Below are positions 23,890-35,230 of a DNA stretch of 64,000 nt, piece by piece. Both the position numbers and the translations under genes were made by a program. A model generated the notes under the pieces. The model was not told the DNA's origin. It did no database searches and was given only the letters and a program-made list of their open reading frames with translations. The number at the start of each line of letters is the position of its first letter. Positions within the stretch are counted from its first letter, which is position 1. Source of the DNA: Buxus sempervirens (lineage: Eukaryota > Streptophyta > Magnoliopsida > Buxales > Buxaceae); the NCBI GenBank assembly GCA_947561395.2, contig OX387182.1:56133283-56197282 (forward strand), written 5' to 3'.

Positions 23890-24600
23890 AAGAGACTGAG
23901 AGAGTTAAGGTTCCATTGGGTCGCTAAGAGAGGACGAGAGAGACGGAGACGGAGAGTTAGGGCAAGAGACTGAGAGAGTTAGGGTGATAGAGAGAGACTG
24001 AGAGTTGGGGCGAGAGAGACGGAGAGATAGGGCGAGAGCCGTGAGAGACAGGGCGAGAGCCGCGAGAGAGAGAGACAGGGGCTTAGGTTAGGGCGAGGGT
24101 TCGGGTGCAGTGAGAGTCGAGAGAGAACCTAATTTAGGTGGGGGTGGGGGAAAATAAGATATTTAATACAAAAAAAATTTTATTAAAATTTCAAAAGTTT
24201 AGGGGGGGGGGGGGGGGGGGCAATTGCCCCCCCTACGCCCAACGTGGTTCTACCACTGACCGTCCCACTGCCCACTACCACCCATCACCATCACCACTCA
24301 CCACCGCCCACCACCATCCCCACCCATCACTGTCCACCACCACCCCCACCCTCTGGTGTCGCCATAGCCTACCACCATTGCCCACTATTACCGCCAGTCA
24401 CCACCCATCGCCGCCGCTACTATTACCACCCCACCAACATTGACCCATTCCCACTCACCAACTATTACCGCCATCCCAACTCATCATCTTATCAAAAAAT
24501 ATTTTTTTTCTTCTCATTTTTCATCTCATCCAAACATTGAAAAAAAAAAATCAGTAATTTTCTTTTCTATTCTCCTCTTCTTTTCTTTTTGAGCTTACTT
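23600..24600. repeat. CAC/ACC-rich low-complexity tract split by a hAT element
   Basis: CACCAC-type runs at 23710-23815 resume at 24259-24480 and are flanked by TTTTCTTTTC-type sequence. The open frames that cross it encode only Thr/His/Pro runs and are not genes. Confidence 0.7.
23825..24258. mobile_element. Small hAT-type element (hAT-G), 434 bp, with long G runs
   Basis: Exact 8-bp duplication ACCGTCCC at 23817-23824 and 24259-24266. Ends are TAGTGGCGGAACC and, reverse-complemented, CAGTGGTAGAACC. Inside are G runs of 34 (23854-23887) and 19 (24202-24220), the latter followed by CAATTGCCCCCCC, which makes a palindrome. The middle is rich in GAGAGA. Non-coding. Confidence 0.88.
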
Positions 24601-25371
24601 TCCTTTTCTGCCAAAATCCAGGCTCGGGACACACCCTAAATCATATCTTCAAAGAAAGCTTATGTGTAGGAAGCACATATATTACTCAAGATGTAATCAC
24701 GCCGATCAAAACTTCTCGTGTCGGGGATCTTAAAATTGGCTTCAAATTACTTTCATCTATGTTTTTTAATTTTTGCAAGTCACGTCAACCAAACTCCGTT
24801 CTTATCCCGTCCCGTTGACACTTTGACAGCATTCGTGTGTTCTCAGCCACCTCTTAAGAGTGAAAATTCGTTACGTCCGTGATCTTCCAATGTGATTGCC
24901 ACGTGCACCAGAACCTATCATGGTAGATTGCCATAATCCGGCACGTGCCTCGTTGGCACCCACTTACTAAAATTTTCCACAAGATCAAACGGTTCAGATC
25001 GCTTGATAGCTTGGTGCCTCAATGCTCAATACCTAGGATCTACCGTGGATCCATAGGCCTTATCTGCACTATAATATTTCTCAAAGTCAGGATTGAATAG
25101 ACGCCGACGGTCCAGTAACGTTTACAGAGTCCTAATCGGAGAAGCCAAGTATCGGCGAAGAAGACAAATCTTAGTAGGAATTTCCAAAGAAGTCCAGAAC
25201 AATGTTACCGTCAAATCCCCATTACAGATCATACCTTTTTGGTTTCTACTTTCCTTCTTCGAATGTCTTGAGATTAGATAGCTGATACGGTGCCCACTTG
25301 AAGGTCTCCTGCTTCTGTTGAAAGTCTTCTCGGTCTTTCACTCGACCGTGGTTGATTCTTCTAAAAGGGAT

Positions 25372-25448
25372 TTTCCTCAATTTGAAAATAGCAACTGGGT
25401 TTTGATGTTCTGTTCGATTTGTGGACTAAAAACTTCAAATTGAGGAAA
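25372..25448 (+). promoter_or_regulatory. Leader stem-loop upstream of the 48-codon ORF
   Basis: TTTCCTCAATTTGAA (25372-25386) and its perfect reverse complement (25434-25448) form a 15-bp stem with a 47-nt loop. The stem ends four bases before the ATG at 25453. If transcribed, it could slow scanning ribosomes. A function is inference only. Confidence 0.5.
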
Positions 25449-25452
25449 TACC

Positions 25453-25599
25453 ATGGCGATACCCTGGAGCATGACTCTTTGGATGGCAAAGATGGTGTGG
25501 ACGGCTCTGAGTGGGTGGGTCTCTTCGTGCTTGATGATTGCCGAAGAGATTGCTAGATCTCTCAGAAACGGCGATATGGGTCCGTTCATTGTCGGGTGA
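25453..25599 (+). CDS. Putative 48-aa hydrophobic small protein
   Basis: An ATG in a good context (TACCATGGCG) opens 48 codons to TGA. The protein starts MAIPWSMTLWMAKMVWTALS, is rich in Trp/Met with one likely membrane segment (about residues 5-30), then has an acidic/basic stretch (EEIARSLRNG) and ends DMGPFIVG. I have a faint memory of plant microproteins ending GDIGPFHVG but could not check it. A likely splice donor (TTCAG|GTATGC) follows at about 25635, so the rest of the transcript may be spliced 3' UTR. Short upstream ATGs (for example 25202) would precede it in a long leader. The composition is less AT-rich than its surroundings, which supports coding. Confidence 0.5.
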   Translation: MAIPWSMTLWMAKMVWTALSGWVSSCLMIAEEIARSLRNGDMGPFIVG

Positions 25600-25639
25600 T
25601 CAATTATGGATTCAGGCTTGCATCCCTGTTCAGGTATGC

Positions 25640-28600
25640 TTCTGGGCGCTTTTGCTCGTTTGTGCCTTGGTTGTTAAAAGTTGCTTTACGCTTCTTTTAG
25701 TTGCTGTTTTTCCCCCTTTGATAAAGTTGATCATATTGGTCTAAAAGAATTGTGCTGTTGATACCAAGATGAACTGTTTTGACTTGTTGGTGATTAATGA
25801 TTGTTTGGTTAAGAGAGTTGAGCTGTTAATTACCAAGATTAATGGTCGTGTTTTATTGAAAATAATGATTGTTTGTTTAGAAAACAGGATTGTTGATTGC
25901 CAATAATGAATGTGACTTGTTTGTCCCCACATATTCTAATCAGACTTCATTGTGTCTTGTTGTTGAATCTTTTATTTTATTCAATTTTATTTTGGTTTTT
26001 GTTTTTTTTCAAAGCATCTGGCTTTGATCTATCAATCATTTGTAGTGCTTTTTGACAATTAGGTAGGGTTGGCCCCGTGGATTCTATCTACTGTGCTGGC
26101 ATGTTTGCATTTCCTTTGTTAAATTACTTGTTTCCATCTGAATGATTTCTCATATACATCGATCATTTTTCCTCAATTGAAGATATTCATCTCATTAACA
26201 AACTTCTGCCAACTATTAAAAATCCCTCATTGAAATTCGTTATAAATTGGTGGAGTTCTGGATTCATGGTTTCTTTCTCTAGATAAATACAAAGTGACTC
26301 TATTTGTGGTGTTAGATTCTGCTCCCATATTGCATGACTTTCACTGAAGTGATTGGAGATACCTAGCCATCCGTGGCTCATCATAAGAAAGTCAATGAAC
26401 CTAATCATACTCCAAAGGAAAGAACATGTTCTAATATGAACTAATGTATCAGGGAACTTCCCTTGACTATGCATTTAGAAGATTCTGAGTATCATTACTT
26501 ATATAATTGTCAAGCTTAGGTTTAAGATAGGAGAATCTCTTCTAAGCTGCTCATCCAAGTGACCTGAAGTTTCCTTTTCCACCTCAACAACTCCAAAAAA
26601 AAGGAAACACTTCAAAGTCAAAAGCCTGTTTTTCATCCAATAATTTTTAAGATTGCTTAGAGCCATATTCATTGTGTATATTTATGATAAAACAGAGCCC
26701 TAGCACCTAATTCTCAATTGATTAATTTGTGTCCTTTATAGTTTATACATTCTAAGCCCTGGCATAGGAGAGAGTAAATACATGTGAGACTTTGGAAATA
26801 AAGCCTAATAATGGAAATGACTGCAAAAATCGTGACACCATGAAGCAGTCTCGAACCAAGTTTTGATTCCTAAATTATTGAAATCTAGATACAAGTTGTG
26901 AAACAACTGTCTGGATATCTGAAAGGGTTCTAACTTCTCAATCCTATATTCAAGTAAGACATTTATGACATTCAAAATCATACTGCTTATTCATTCTTTT
27001 GGATTTGGAAATGTAGACCCTCTTTTTTTGGCATTTCGTGGTATGAATTTACTAATATGTTAGTACTTAAACTTTGCCAACTAAATTTTGTTAATCTATA
27101 TATGTGGACTGCATCAAGCACTCTCTCCAAGCACAATTGGACGCACCAAAACCCTCTTTACAAGAATGAACTCTTTTCAACAAGAGACTTTATTTTAGGA
27201 GGAAACACATAAGAAACTTGTTCATTACTCCAAAAACCTTGTTGCACCATTTGACTGAGTATACAACAGTGACTTCTGTTGTCTCGTGGTGGATGTGAGG
27301 CACATTTTTTTAACAGAACACGGTAGATATGAAGTAAGTTATTGCACACATCAAGGATTAAGCATTTAAGCATTTAAGCATATCAAATTACAAGTAGAGT
27401 CTAGAAACATGATATTGCAATTAATGACAGAAGAAAAATTCTTTATCCATGTTAGGGGCTGTATAACCTCTCAAGTCAATGATAGGGAACATTATGGCCT
27501 CTCTGCGGACATGTGAGAATACAAAGCTGAAGTCCAGTTCTGGAATTTCAATGATAGCAATCAAATTTGGTCTAGGGCATTTGAAAAAGACAAGAGGGTG
27601 GGTCAAACATGTTAAAGGTGTACAGATTACATAATAGTACAAGGCTGTGGAGGTGTCTTCACTCTTCAGTTGGACAAGGTGCCATCTCAATGAGATGTTA
27701 AATTCTTTGTGTTGTTCTCAAGACCTAAGTTTGACGAGCTTTGCAATAGTTTTTTGATAGGTTGAAATGGTACATTGCATGAATGGAAGAGAATACCCCT
27801 CTGAAAATCACTGCCCAAAAAGGGGAAAATAAAAAAGTTGGTTATTGAGTGTGCAATTTCCATGACTGTATGTTCATGTAGCTTGGGTACTACTTCAGTT
27901 GAACTCTGTCAAACTTGTTATTCTTAAGCTGATTTTCTTGCCAACATGGGGCAAAATACAATCCACTGCCAGCCAACTGTATGCATTGCTTTTGAACTGA
28001 ACCACATCCTCTTAAATGTGATTCTTGTATCATTTATTGAGAATCTATATAGGCCTATCTTTCAGCATGGTGACACATCACAGCTACCCGTCATCCCAAT
28101 TGCCCTTTGTATTGGCAAAAGCGCTGCTTTTATGTCCCCATTTTTGCATGTAACTTAACTGCCATAAATAATAACAATCATATGCAGCCTGTAATCTTTA
28201 TCAAAAGACATGGCAGGATGGTTGCTCCCTTGGCCAGTGATCCTATGAACTAAAGATTGGGTGTTTAAATATGAGGTCTTTGGCTTAAGGAACTCCCATG
28301 TGCAGGCTCCTCTTGATCAAGGATCCCACGGTTATGCAACCTGTTATATGCCTGTATTGATAAAGGACCTTTGTTTATTGTAAACTAGTCTGCTAACTAC
28401 AGCACACACTTGTACTGCAGTACATGAACAAGTTTAAATGTAAATTTACGAATATGGATCTGGAAAGCTTTTTCATGTATCTAGTTTTGTTCACTCTTGG
28501 AGATATCAGGTTTTGCCTACAAATATGAAGTTATCCCACAGGTTGATGCTTCCTTTCAATGCATATTGTGTATAAATTAATTAATTTTTTTTAAAAATTT

Positions 28601-31600
28601 ACTGGATAGAATTGTTATTCTGTTTCTCTTGGGTGTCCATTACTTTTTTTCCCATTTCTGAATGATTTCTCTTCTCTAATTTTTCATTTTTATTTATGTT
28701 TTATAATCTCTGATTTCATTCTCCAACTTTTCCACCTGTATGGTTGAACTGCTGGAATATTGGATGGTTGAATTGCCGGAATATGTTATTTCTCTTGTTG
28801 CGATCACCTGCATACTACTTTTTAGGGCAGTGTTTTGTTATTAATCTTTTTGGATCCTGTTTTTAACTTGTATAATTATGTGTTCGATTTTCTTGGTTTT
28901 TGTTGTTTATCTTGTTGTACCATCTCTGTATATTGCCAATTTACCATGTGAATAGAAGTTACGAATATTCATCAATATTCATCAAAAGTAAAACCTCTGG
29001 ATTATAAACAACCTTGTTAAAGGATCAAAGAACTTTCTCTTTCATACTATTAGTGTGTCTTTTCTCTCAAAGATGACATGGACTATATGTCAATGGTGCA
29101 ACTGATGTAGAATGAATAGGAGAGAGGCAGATCTCTTGCAGGTCTAAACGGCAATGACAAGACTGTTCCTTCTGTTGCTTATCTTAATTAAGAGGGAGGT
29201 GAGTGGAGAAGGTGTGACCAGTAGATGATAGTAAGGCTGGAAAAGGAAGAGTTTTATACTAGTCTAGACTCCATTTCCAATCTTTTATTATCTCAAAATA
29301 AGGTGATCTCTCATTCTGGTCTTTTTCAAGTCTCAAGTGGATTCTCAGTTTAGAAAGAACTGTTCTCTGCAGAGAATATATCTCTAATAGTTTCTGGTTG
29401 TAATTTCCAAGTTTCTCTCCTTTAAGTATGATCTAAGTAAGTTTTTATATACTTACAAGGTTTCTTATTGATGAGATGTGCCATCTTCTCATAAGGGCTA
29501 AGAAAAATCGCTCTCTTTTTATCTTATTGTTGAAGTGGCATCTTCTTGTTTTTGCGGGTCAACTCTCTTCCCTGTTGACCTGTTTGATTTTCCCAAATCT
29601 TAAATTGATATGCTGCAGTGCACTTATTTTAACAACTCTTCTGCTTGTAGCATCCACTAGTAACTTGCCTTCTTTTAGGGCTCTTGCTTGGGGCAGCGAT
29701 CTGATATTAGGCCCCCAAAAAAAAACAAAAATTCATATATAATAATTATTTAAATAAATAATTTAATAATCAAGTAAATAGTCTGATGAGTCATATTAGA
29801 ACATGGCTGGCATTGATTAACGTCGTGTTTATCATATGCTACGTTTTGCACCGGGCGTATTTGTGTCAAAGGCAAATAATGCTGCAAGTCTCTCATATCA
29901 ATAATAGATAATTAATAAATTCCATGTGGCATGCTGGAATATGTCACTTAGTGCTTAATGTTATTGGCAGTTATATGAATGTGCTGGTCCGTAGATTTGA
30001 AGTGCCAAAGGTTCATATGTTCAAAACTTCAAGTCACCAAGTTTTGAATATTGGATATGCAAATTGGATAAATGAAGAGATTAAAATGGTCTGTATATAA
30101 GTTACATAAGTCTGATAATGCTGCTGTGTGTGAAGGATGGACTGGGGAAGGACAAGATGTAATGCAAATAGGACCTTGCTGGAACAACTGCTAACTCAGC
30201 TGGACTAGGTGGTTGTCATACCTAGTATTGATAGTTTTTTTCGTTTTTTGTGCCTTTTTTTGGCTTAACGTTTCAGGGTTTTCCATTAATTTGGGTACTC
30301 TGAAATGGGATTTTTTTAAGAGAACTCAGGGAAGGCATAGGTAGCTGTGGCATAACACATGGTATTTCTGCTGAAACTCCTGCTAAATCACTAATTACTG
30401 CTTCAAGCATTCCTTGTTTACAACGTTCTTACGACACGTAAGCAATCTTAATACAATGACATGACACTTTTTTTTGTTATGTCATCCACATGTAGATGAT
30501 GTGTCAAATGATCCAAAAATTGACATCAAACCGAATCATGATGATCATCACCCCTGGTCTATTGAAACTTGACAGAAGCGAGGATTTCAGCTTTTGCATA
30601 AGAACTTTGTTAGAACCAAAACAAGCAAGGATTATTTGAACTCTGATCTTTAATACAGTATCTTTTCTAACAGTAACCTCTGGAACTGGTTGAGCTTCCT
30701 TTAATTTATTTCTTAAGAAAGAAAAAAATGTTCCAACAGCATTTATATTGATGAAAAACAAATTTCAGTCTTTGCAGCATGCTTGTTGACCATAAGAATG
30801 CTACGCTGGAAGAGTTTCAGAGGCTGGAAGATGTTTCTTCTGCATCATTTTATCAAAGTGTAGATTTGTTCTCATACCATTTCATTTTCATTGTCTGGAA
30901 ATAAAATCCCTTGCTCTACCCTTGAATTCGATTTTCACTTTATGGTAGAAATTTGTGTTTGGGGTTGCGCTAGAGGGTTGGTGGGAGGTTAAAAGTGTTT
31001 GCAGGTTGATTATATTGCAAGAGGGATGAGAGTGCAAGAAGAGTTCCTTCATGGAACACTCGACCATGAATGCTATGAAATTTGTATGATAATTGCTGCA
31101 TGGGATACCTTGTGGTAGGAAAAAAGAATAGTGTTTAACTCATGTTGATATAAATCTTGTTGTTCAGAGATCTTCATTGATTTTTTTTCTTTTTAACTTT
31201 GTTTTCTAATAATGATGAATAAATATTGCTGCTGCCTATCAATTTCTGTGATACGCGTGAATCTCTGTCGGCCATCTAACCTGGAAAATGATAAAAAAAA
31301 AAAAGGGAAAAGCCAACAACAAAGCGAAATACTTTGGACAGGGATTCAATTTGCTCGGGTGCAGACATGTTTAAAATACAAGTTTGGACAACCATGATAT
31401 TTTGATATACCACAGAAAGATCCAGTCTGATGCGGCAATGTATCTGGAGTTCTGGACTGCTCTTTAGTCACGGTTGTTCCATGTGGCATGGTGAGGATTC
31501 CCTAAGATAAATGAGTAAAAAGTTCAGATGGCTTGAATTTGGACCTTTCCTTCATTTTAATGATACACTTCTCCCCTGCATATCATATCCCCTTGTTTAA

Positions 31601-31940
31601 TGGATCAGCTGCTTGATATTCTCTATCTCTTTTTGAGTTTTATTTCTTTTGTGGATTTGAGAGGCAGTGTGTTTCTATTTAAAATTTGTGAAGTTATTTT
31701 CTTGTGAATTTGTACATGGTAATGTTCTATTTATTATCATAAATTTTGTGCGGTGCCGTCTTTTGATTGATTGGTATATTATAATTCGCTTTTCCACAAT
31801 GCTAGCAGTGAATCAGGAAAGCTGTTAAGTTTAATTAAAAATCAGGAATGTGATAAAATTTGACTTCCCAATAAACTTCAAAATATTTGGAAATTGAAAG
31901 CAAAAGTTCTTCGTTGACATGTGGACTTATTACGATGATA
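25640..31940. other. 6-kb region without a recognised gene
   Basis: AT-rich, with scattered open frames of 60-95 codons on both strands (for example minus 26187-26474 and 27421-27690) that match nothing I know. It may include an intron or 3' UTR of the small-ORF transcript. No element with clear ends and target duplication was found. Confidence 0.4.
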
Positions 31941-31941
31941 A

Positions 31942-32905
31942 GTGAATAGGGAAAAAGTAATTAACTTTAGATTATAAATTTAATTATATTATTATAATAA
32001 TTTAATTAAATAATAAATATATTCATTATAAGTAATTAAGATAATATATTATAATTAATTATATTTAATTTACTGATAGTTAATTTATAATATCATTTAA
32101 TTATAACTTTATAATTAAGATACTTATAAATTAATAAGGAAAAGATAATTAATTGTATAACGGTAATGAAGTTATATTACCTTCGATGATAATTGCCAAC
32201 TTTTCCCTATCATATAATTACAATTCAATATAGTTTATGAAAGGATAATAGGTATATAATAGGTATTAATCTTTTATTGGAATAGATTATAGCTAGTAAA
32301 AGATTTTTACAAAAGTTTTTGCTTACTAAAACAATTATAAATGAATAGGGAAAAAATAATTAATTTTAGATTAGAAATTAATTATTATATAAAATTAATT
32401 ACAATAACTTAATTAATTAATATATTAATTCATTATAATTAATTAAGATATTATATTATAATTATTTATATTCAGATAGATAATTGAATATATTATTTTA
32501 TATTCAGATAGATAATTATATTATAATATAATTAATTAAGATATTATATTATAACTTAATTAAGATATTATATTAATTAAAATTAGAAATTGAATATATT
32601 ATATTCAATTTATATAACTTCATTATATTTTACTAATAATATAATGAAGTTAATTAATTAAAATTTTTAAATAGATAACTTATAATATTATTTAATTATA
32701 AATTTATAATTAGGATAATTATAAATTAATAAGGAAAAGATAATTAATTGTATAACATGAAGTTATATTATCTTTCATGATGACTGCCAATTTTTTCCTA
32801 TTATATAATTACAATTCAATATGGTTTATGGAAAGTAAATAGGTATTAATTCTTTACTGGAGTAGATTATAGTTGGTAAAAGACTATTGCGAAAGATTTT
32901 GCCTT
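31942..32905. repeat. AT-rich block present as two direct copies
   Basis: Copy 1 (about 31942-32335) and copy 2 (about 32341-32905) share the order GAATAGGGAAAAA..TAATTAA, then AAGGAAAAGATAATTAATTG, then TATAATTACAATTCAATAT, then a segment ending GGTAAAAGA. Copy 2 is longer because of extra TATA/TTAATTAA palindromic sequence. No coding potential. Confidence 0.75.
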
Positions 32906-33053
32906 TACTGAGATGCATCATTTTTTGGAATCGCGTGCATGCCATGTGACTCCAAGACTCGTAATTCCATGCATTACCAATTTTATGAAAGTTTTTCTTC
33001 ACATGCCACGTAACTCCAACACTCGTCTCCCTTGATACAGTGAAATTGGTTAG

Positions 33054-33507
33054 TTTTTAGTGATATTTTTTTTAAAACAATTCAGATTCAATCATCTAAT
33101 TCTTAAAAATTGAAAATCAGTGATATTTTCTTTAAAATAATTGAGAATGAGTGTAATTTTATTTTATCAAAAATACCCTCAAATGACTTATAACTCAAAT
33201 TATTTGTCAATACTTTTAATGGTCGAAATTGAGAAGTCTTTTGAATAACTTATAAATCAAATTATTTGTCAATACTTTTAATGGTCGAAATTAAGAAGTC
33301 TTTTGAGGGCATTTTTGGAAGAAATCTTTATGGGTATTAAAATGATACTCATTATCAATTATTTTTTAAAAGTATCATTAAGAATCAAAGAGAACCGCGT
33401 GATTTGATGTTTACATTCATTCTTAATTATTTTATATTAATATCACTGGTTTTTAATTTCAAATAATTAGATGATCGTATCTGAATTGTTAAAAAAAATA
33501 GTAAAAA
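33054..33507. mobile_element. MITE with about 75-bp terminal inverted repeats
   Basis: Left arm AACAATTCAGATTCAATCAT...ATCAGTGATATT; right arm, reverse-complemented, AACAATTCAGATACGATCAT...ACCAGTGATATT. Pairing extends over about 75 bp. A 62-bp unit is duplicated inside (ACTTATAA.TCAAATTATT at 33186 and 33248). No clear target duplication; long arms suggest a Mutator-type or fold-back element. Confidence 0.7.
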
Positions 33508-33533
33508 GTAGCACGAAGACCCGCCGTCTGATT

Positions 33534-34142
33534 TAACACATGAGCCAAGAGTTGCGGCAGGTTCGTAGGCCCTAGGTTGTCAAACCAAAGCAAGCCGCCA
33601 AACCACCCGAACCTGCCGCATCAGCCCCGGAGCAACGCGAGCCTGCCGCGTCAGACGCCACCCCCGCACGGCTTAATGTATAAGATTTTGTTCTTTAAAG
33701 TAGCGATGCAGACTTGATTCCACATGGTACATAGAACCTAAAGAGTAAAGATCATTCCTGATCTTAGCGAGTAAAATATAGAACCAAAAGGCTGATCGGT
33801 CTTAAAGACTCGGAGAATTTAAGAGATTTAACACACGTTTCCTATATTGTGGGAAGCAAAATTCCGTAAAACTGAATTTGCACATGAAGCAATAACGTGG
33901 AGTACACAAAGTTTCCAATTTAAAAAATAGAACAAATCGCACGAGGGTTTCGGCGAGGTCATTGCACGGCGAAGGTCTCTGCACGAGGAAGTGAGGGTTT
34001 CGGCGAAAGAGGGTTTTCTGCATGAGGGTTTCTGCGACGAGAGTGGGTCTCTGCGAGGGTTTTCCGACGGCCAGAAAACGACACAATCAATTGTAGTGTG
34101 AGTGAGAAAAGGTAGAAGATCTTTGGTTTGGGCTTGTGACTG
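33534..34142 (+). promoter_or_regulatory. GC-rich patch and possible leader before the 34143 gene candidate
   Basis: 33534-33660 is clearly GC-richer than its surroundings, with repeated CCTGCCGC. 33940-34075 repeats GAGGGTTTC/GGTCTCTGC. This could be promoter plus 5' UTR for the ORF at 34143. Confidence 0.3.
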
Positions 34143-34701
34143 ATGGCTTCTGCTGCGAACGGAGAAGAGGAAGATGACGATGACCCTCCTGATAAGGACG
34201 ACGAATACGATCAACGTTCATTTTGCCTCGGCATGGTTCGCCAGCTGTCAGGTCGTCCTCCTCTTCAATCGTATGGGTTATTAGGTTTCTTCTTTGTTTC
34301 GTGTAGTGTTCAAATGTTTGTTTTGTCTAGATCGAAGGTCGATATGTTTTTTGGTTTGCTCACCGTTCACTATTTGTTTCTGTCTCCTATCGATGGCAGT
34401 GATCTTTTGTTGTTGATGCAAGTGCTATTTGTTTGGAATCCTAGTCCAGCATTAACCCTCCAGGCTGATTTGCTTCTTGCTCGGGTTAGTGTTTGATGTT
34501 TTGATCACTAACCCTTTTTCTGTTGTGGAGTCGGCACCAACTTCCCACTTGATGGGTTTACAAATTTGCTTTCATGCAGACCAATTCTCAGGCATTACCG
34601 ATGGTCTCTCATCGGATAAAGTGGCTCCGGTTACGAGCCTAAATTTCCTTTTCACAAGAGCAATCGCAGGGGTTTATGGTCAGACTTATGATCCTAATTA
34701 A
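34143..34701 (+). CDS. Unrecognised two-exon gene candidate (about 76 aa)
   Basis: Exon 1 starts at 34143 with MASAANGEEEDDDDPP, an acidic N-terminus. If the donor CTGTCAG|GTCGTC (exon end 34251) joins the acceptor CATGCAG|ACCAAT (exon start 34580), phases agree (G + AC = Asp). The product would end TRAIAGVYGQTYDPN at a TAA (34699-34701). An alternative in-phase donor is TTATTAG|GTTTCT. AATAAATAATAAAA near 34810-34822 could be a poly(A) signal. I do not recognise the family; it may be a small gene or a fragment of a larger one. Confidence 0.4.
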
Positions 34702-34821
34702 TTTGCATCTGTAGCTTGTTGGTATGGTCATCTTGTATCTCTTTTATTTTAGTTTTTGTTGATGTAATTTGCATCCTTTTGAATGAAAATGCCTGAGCAT
34801 ATTTCCTATCAATAAATAATA

Positions 34822-35230
34822 AAAAAATTCCATAAAACGTTTTCTACCCAAAAGAAGCCAAAATTAAAGCCATGCTCGGTGCGACAGATTTGAGTCAATT
34901 AGTTAAAATCACTATTTAATAGAAAGAGAAATAGTTTAGCATCTGGTAATTGCAAATGATAGATAAGTTCCTATTGGAAAGGATCAATAGAACAGGACGG
35001 GAAGCAATATTTCTCTTTTCTAAACTCATGACACATCGTCATATCCAAAGATAACATAAAACAAACAAAAATAAATAAATCAAAATATCATGGCAAAAAT
35101 TTACCCAAAAGAAAAAAGCAGATAATGCCCTTGTAAATAGAGCCATGCCATAGTTAATATACAACACACACTTGTTGTTCTTTCCCTCACTATCAATAGA
35201 TGCCGCGTAACTCCATTTATTATGAACTAC
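34822..35230. other. Probable 3' UTR of FY and spacer
   Basis: AT-rich sequence after the FY stop. The poly(A) site is not resolved. No separate gene. Confidence 0.5.

Noticed and set aside
23608..24540. Open frames rich in His/Thr/Pro/Gly
   Set aside because: Produced by CAC repeats and G runs; one spans a hAT insertion, so they are not genes.
26187..27690. Minus-strand frames as remnants of a protein gene
   Set aside because: No recognisable motif, no consistent splice model; left as unassigned sequence.
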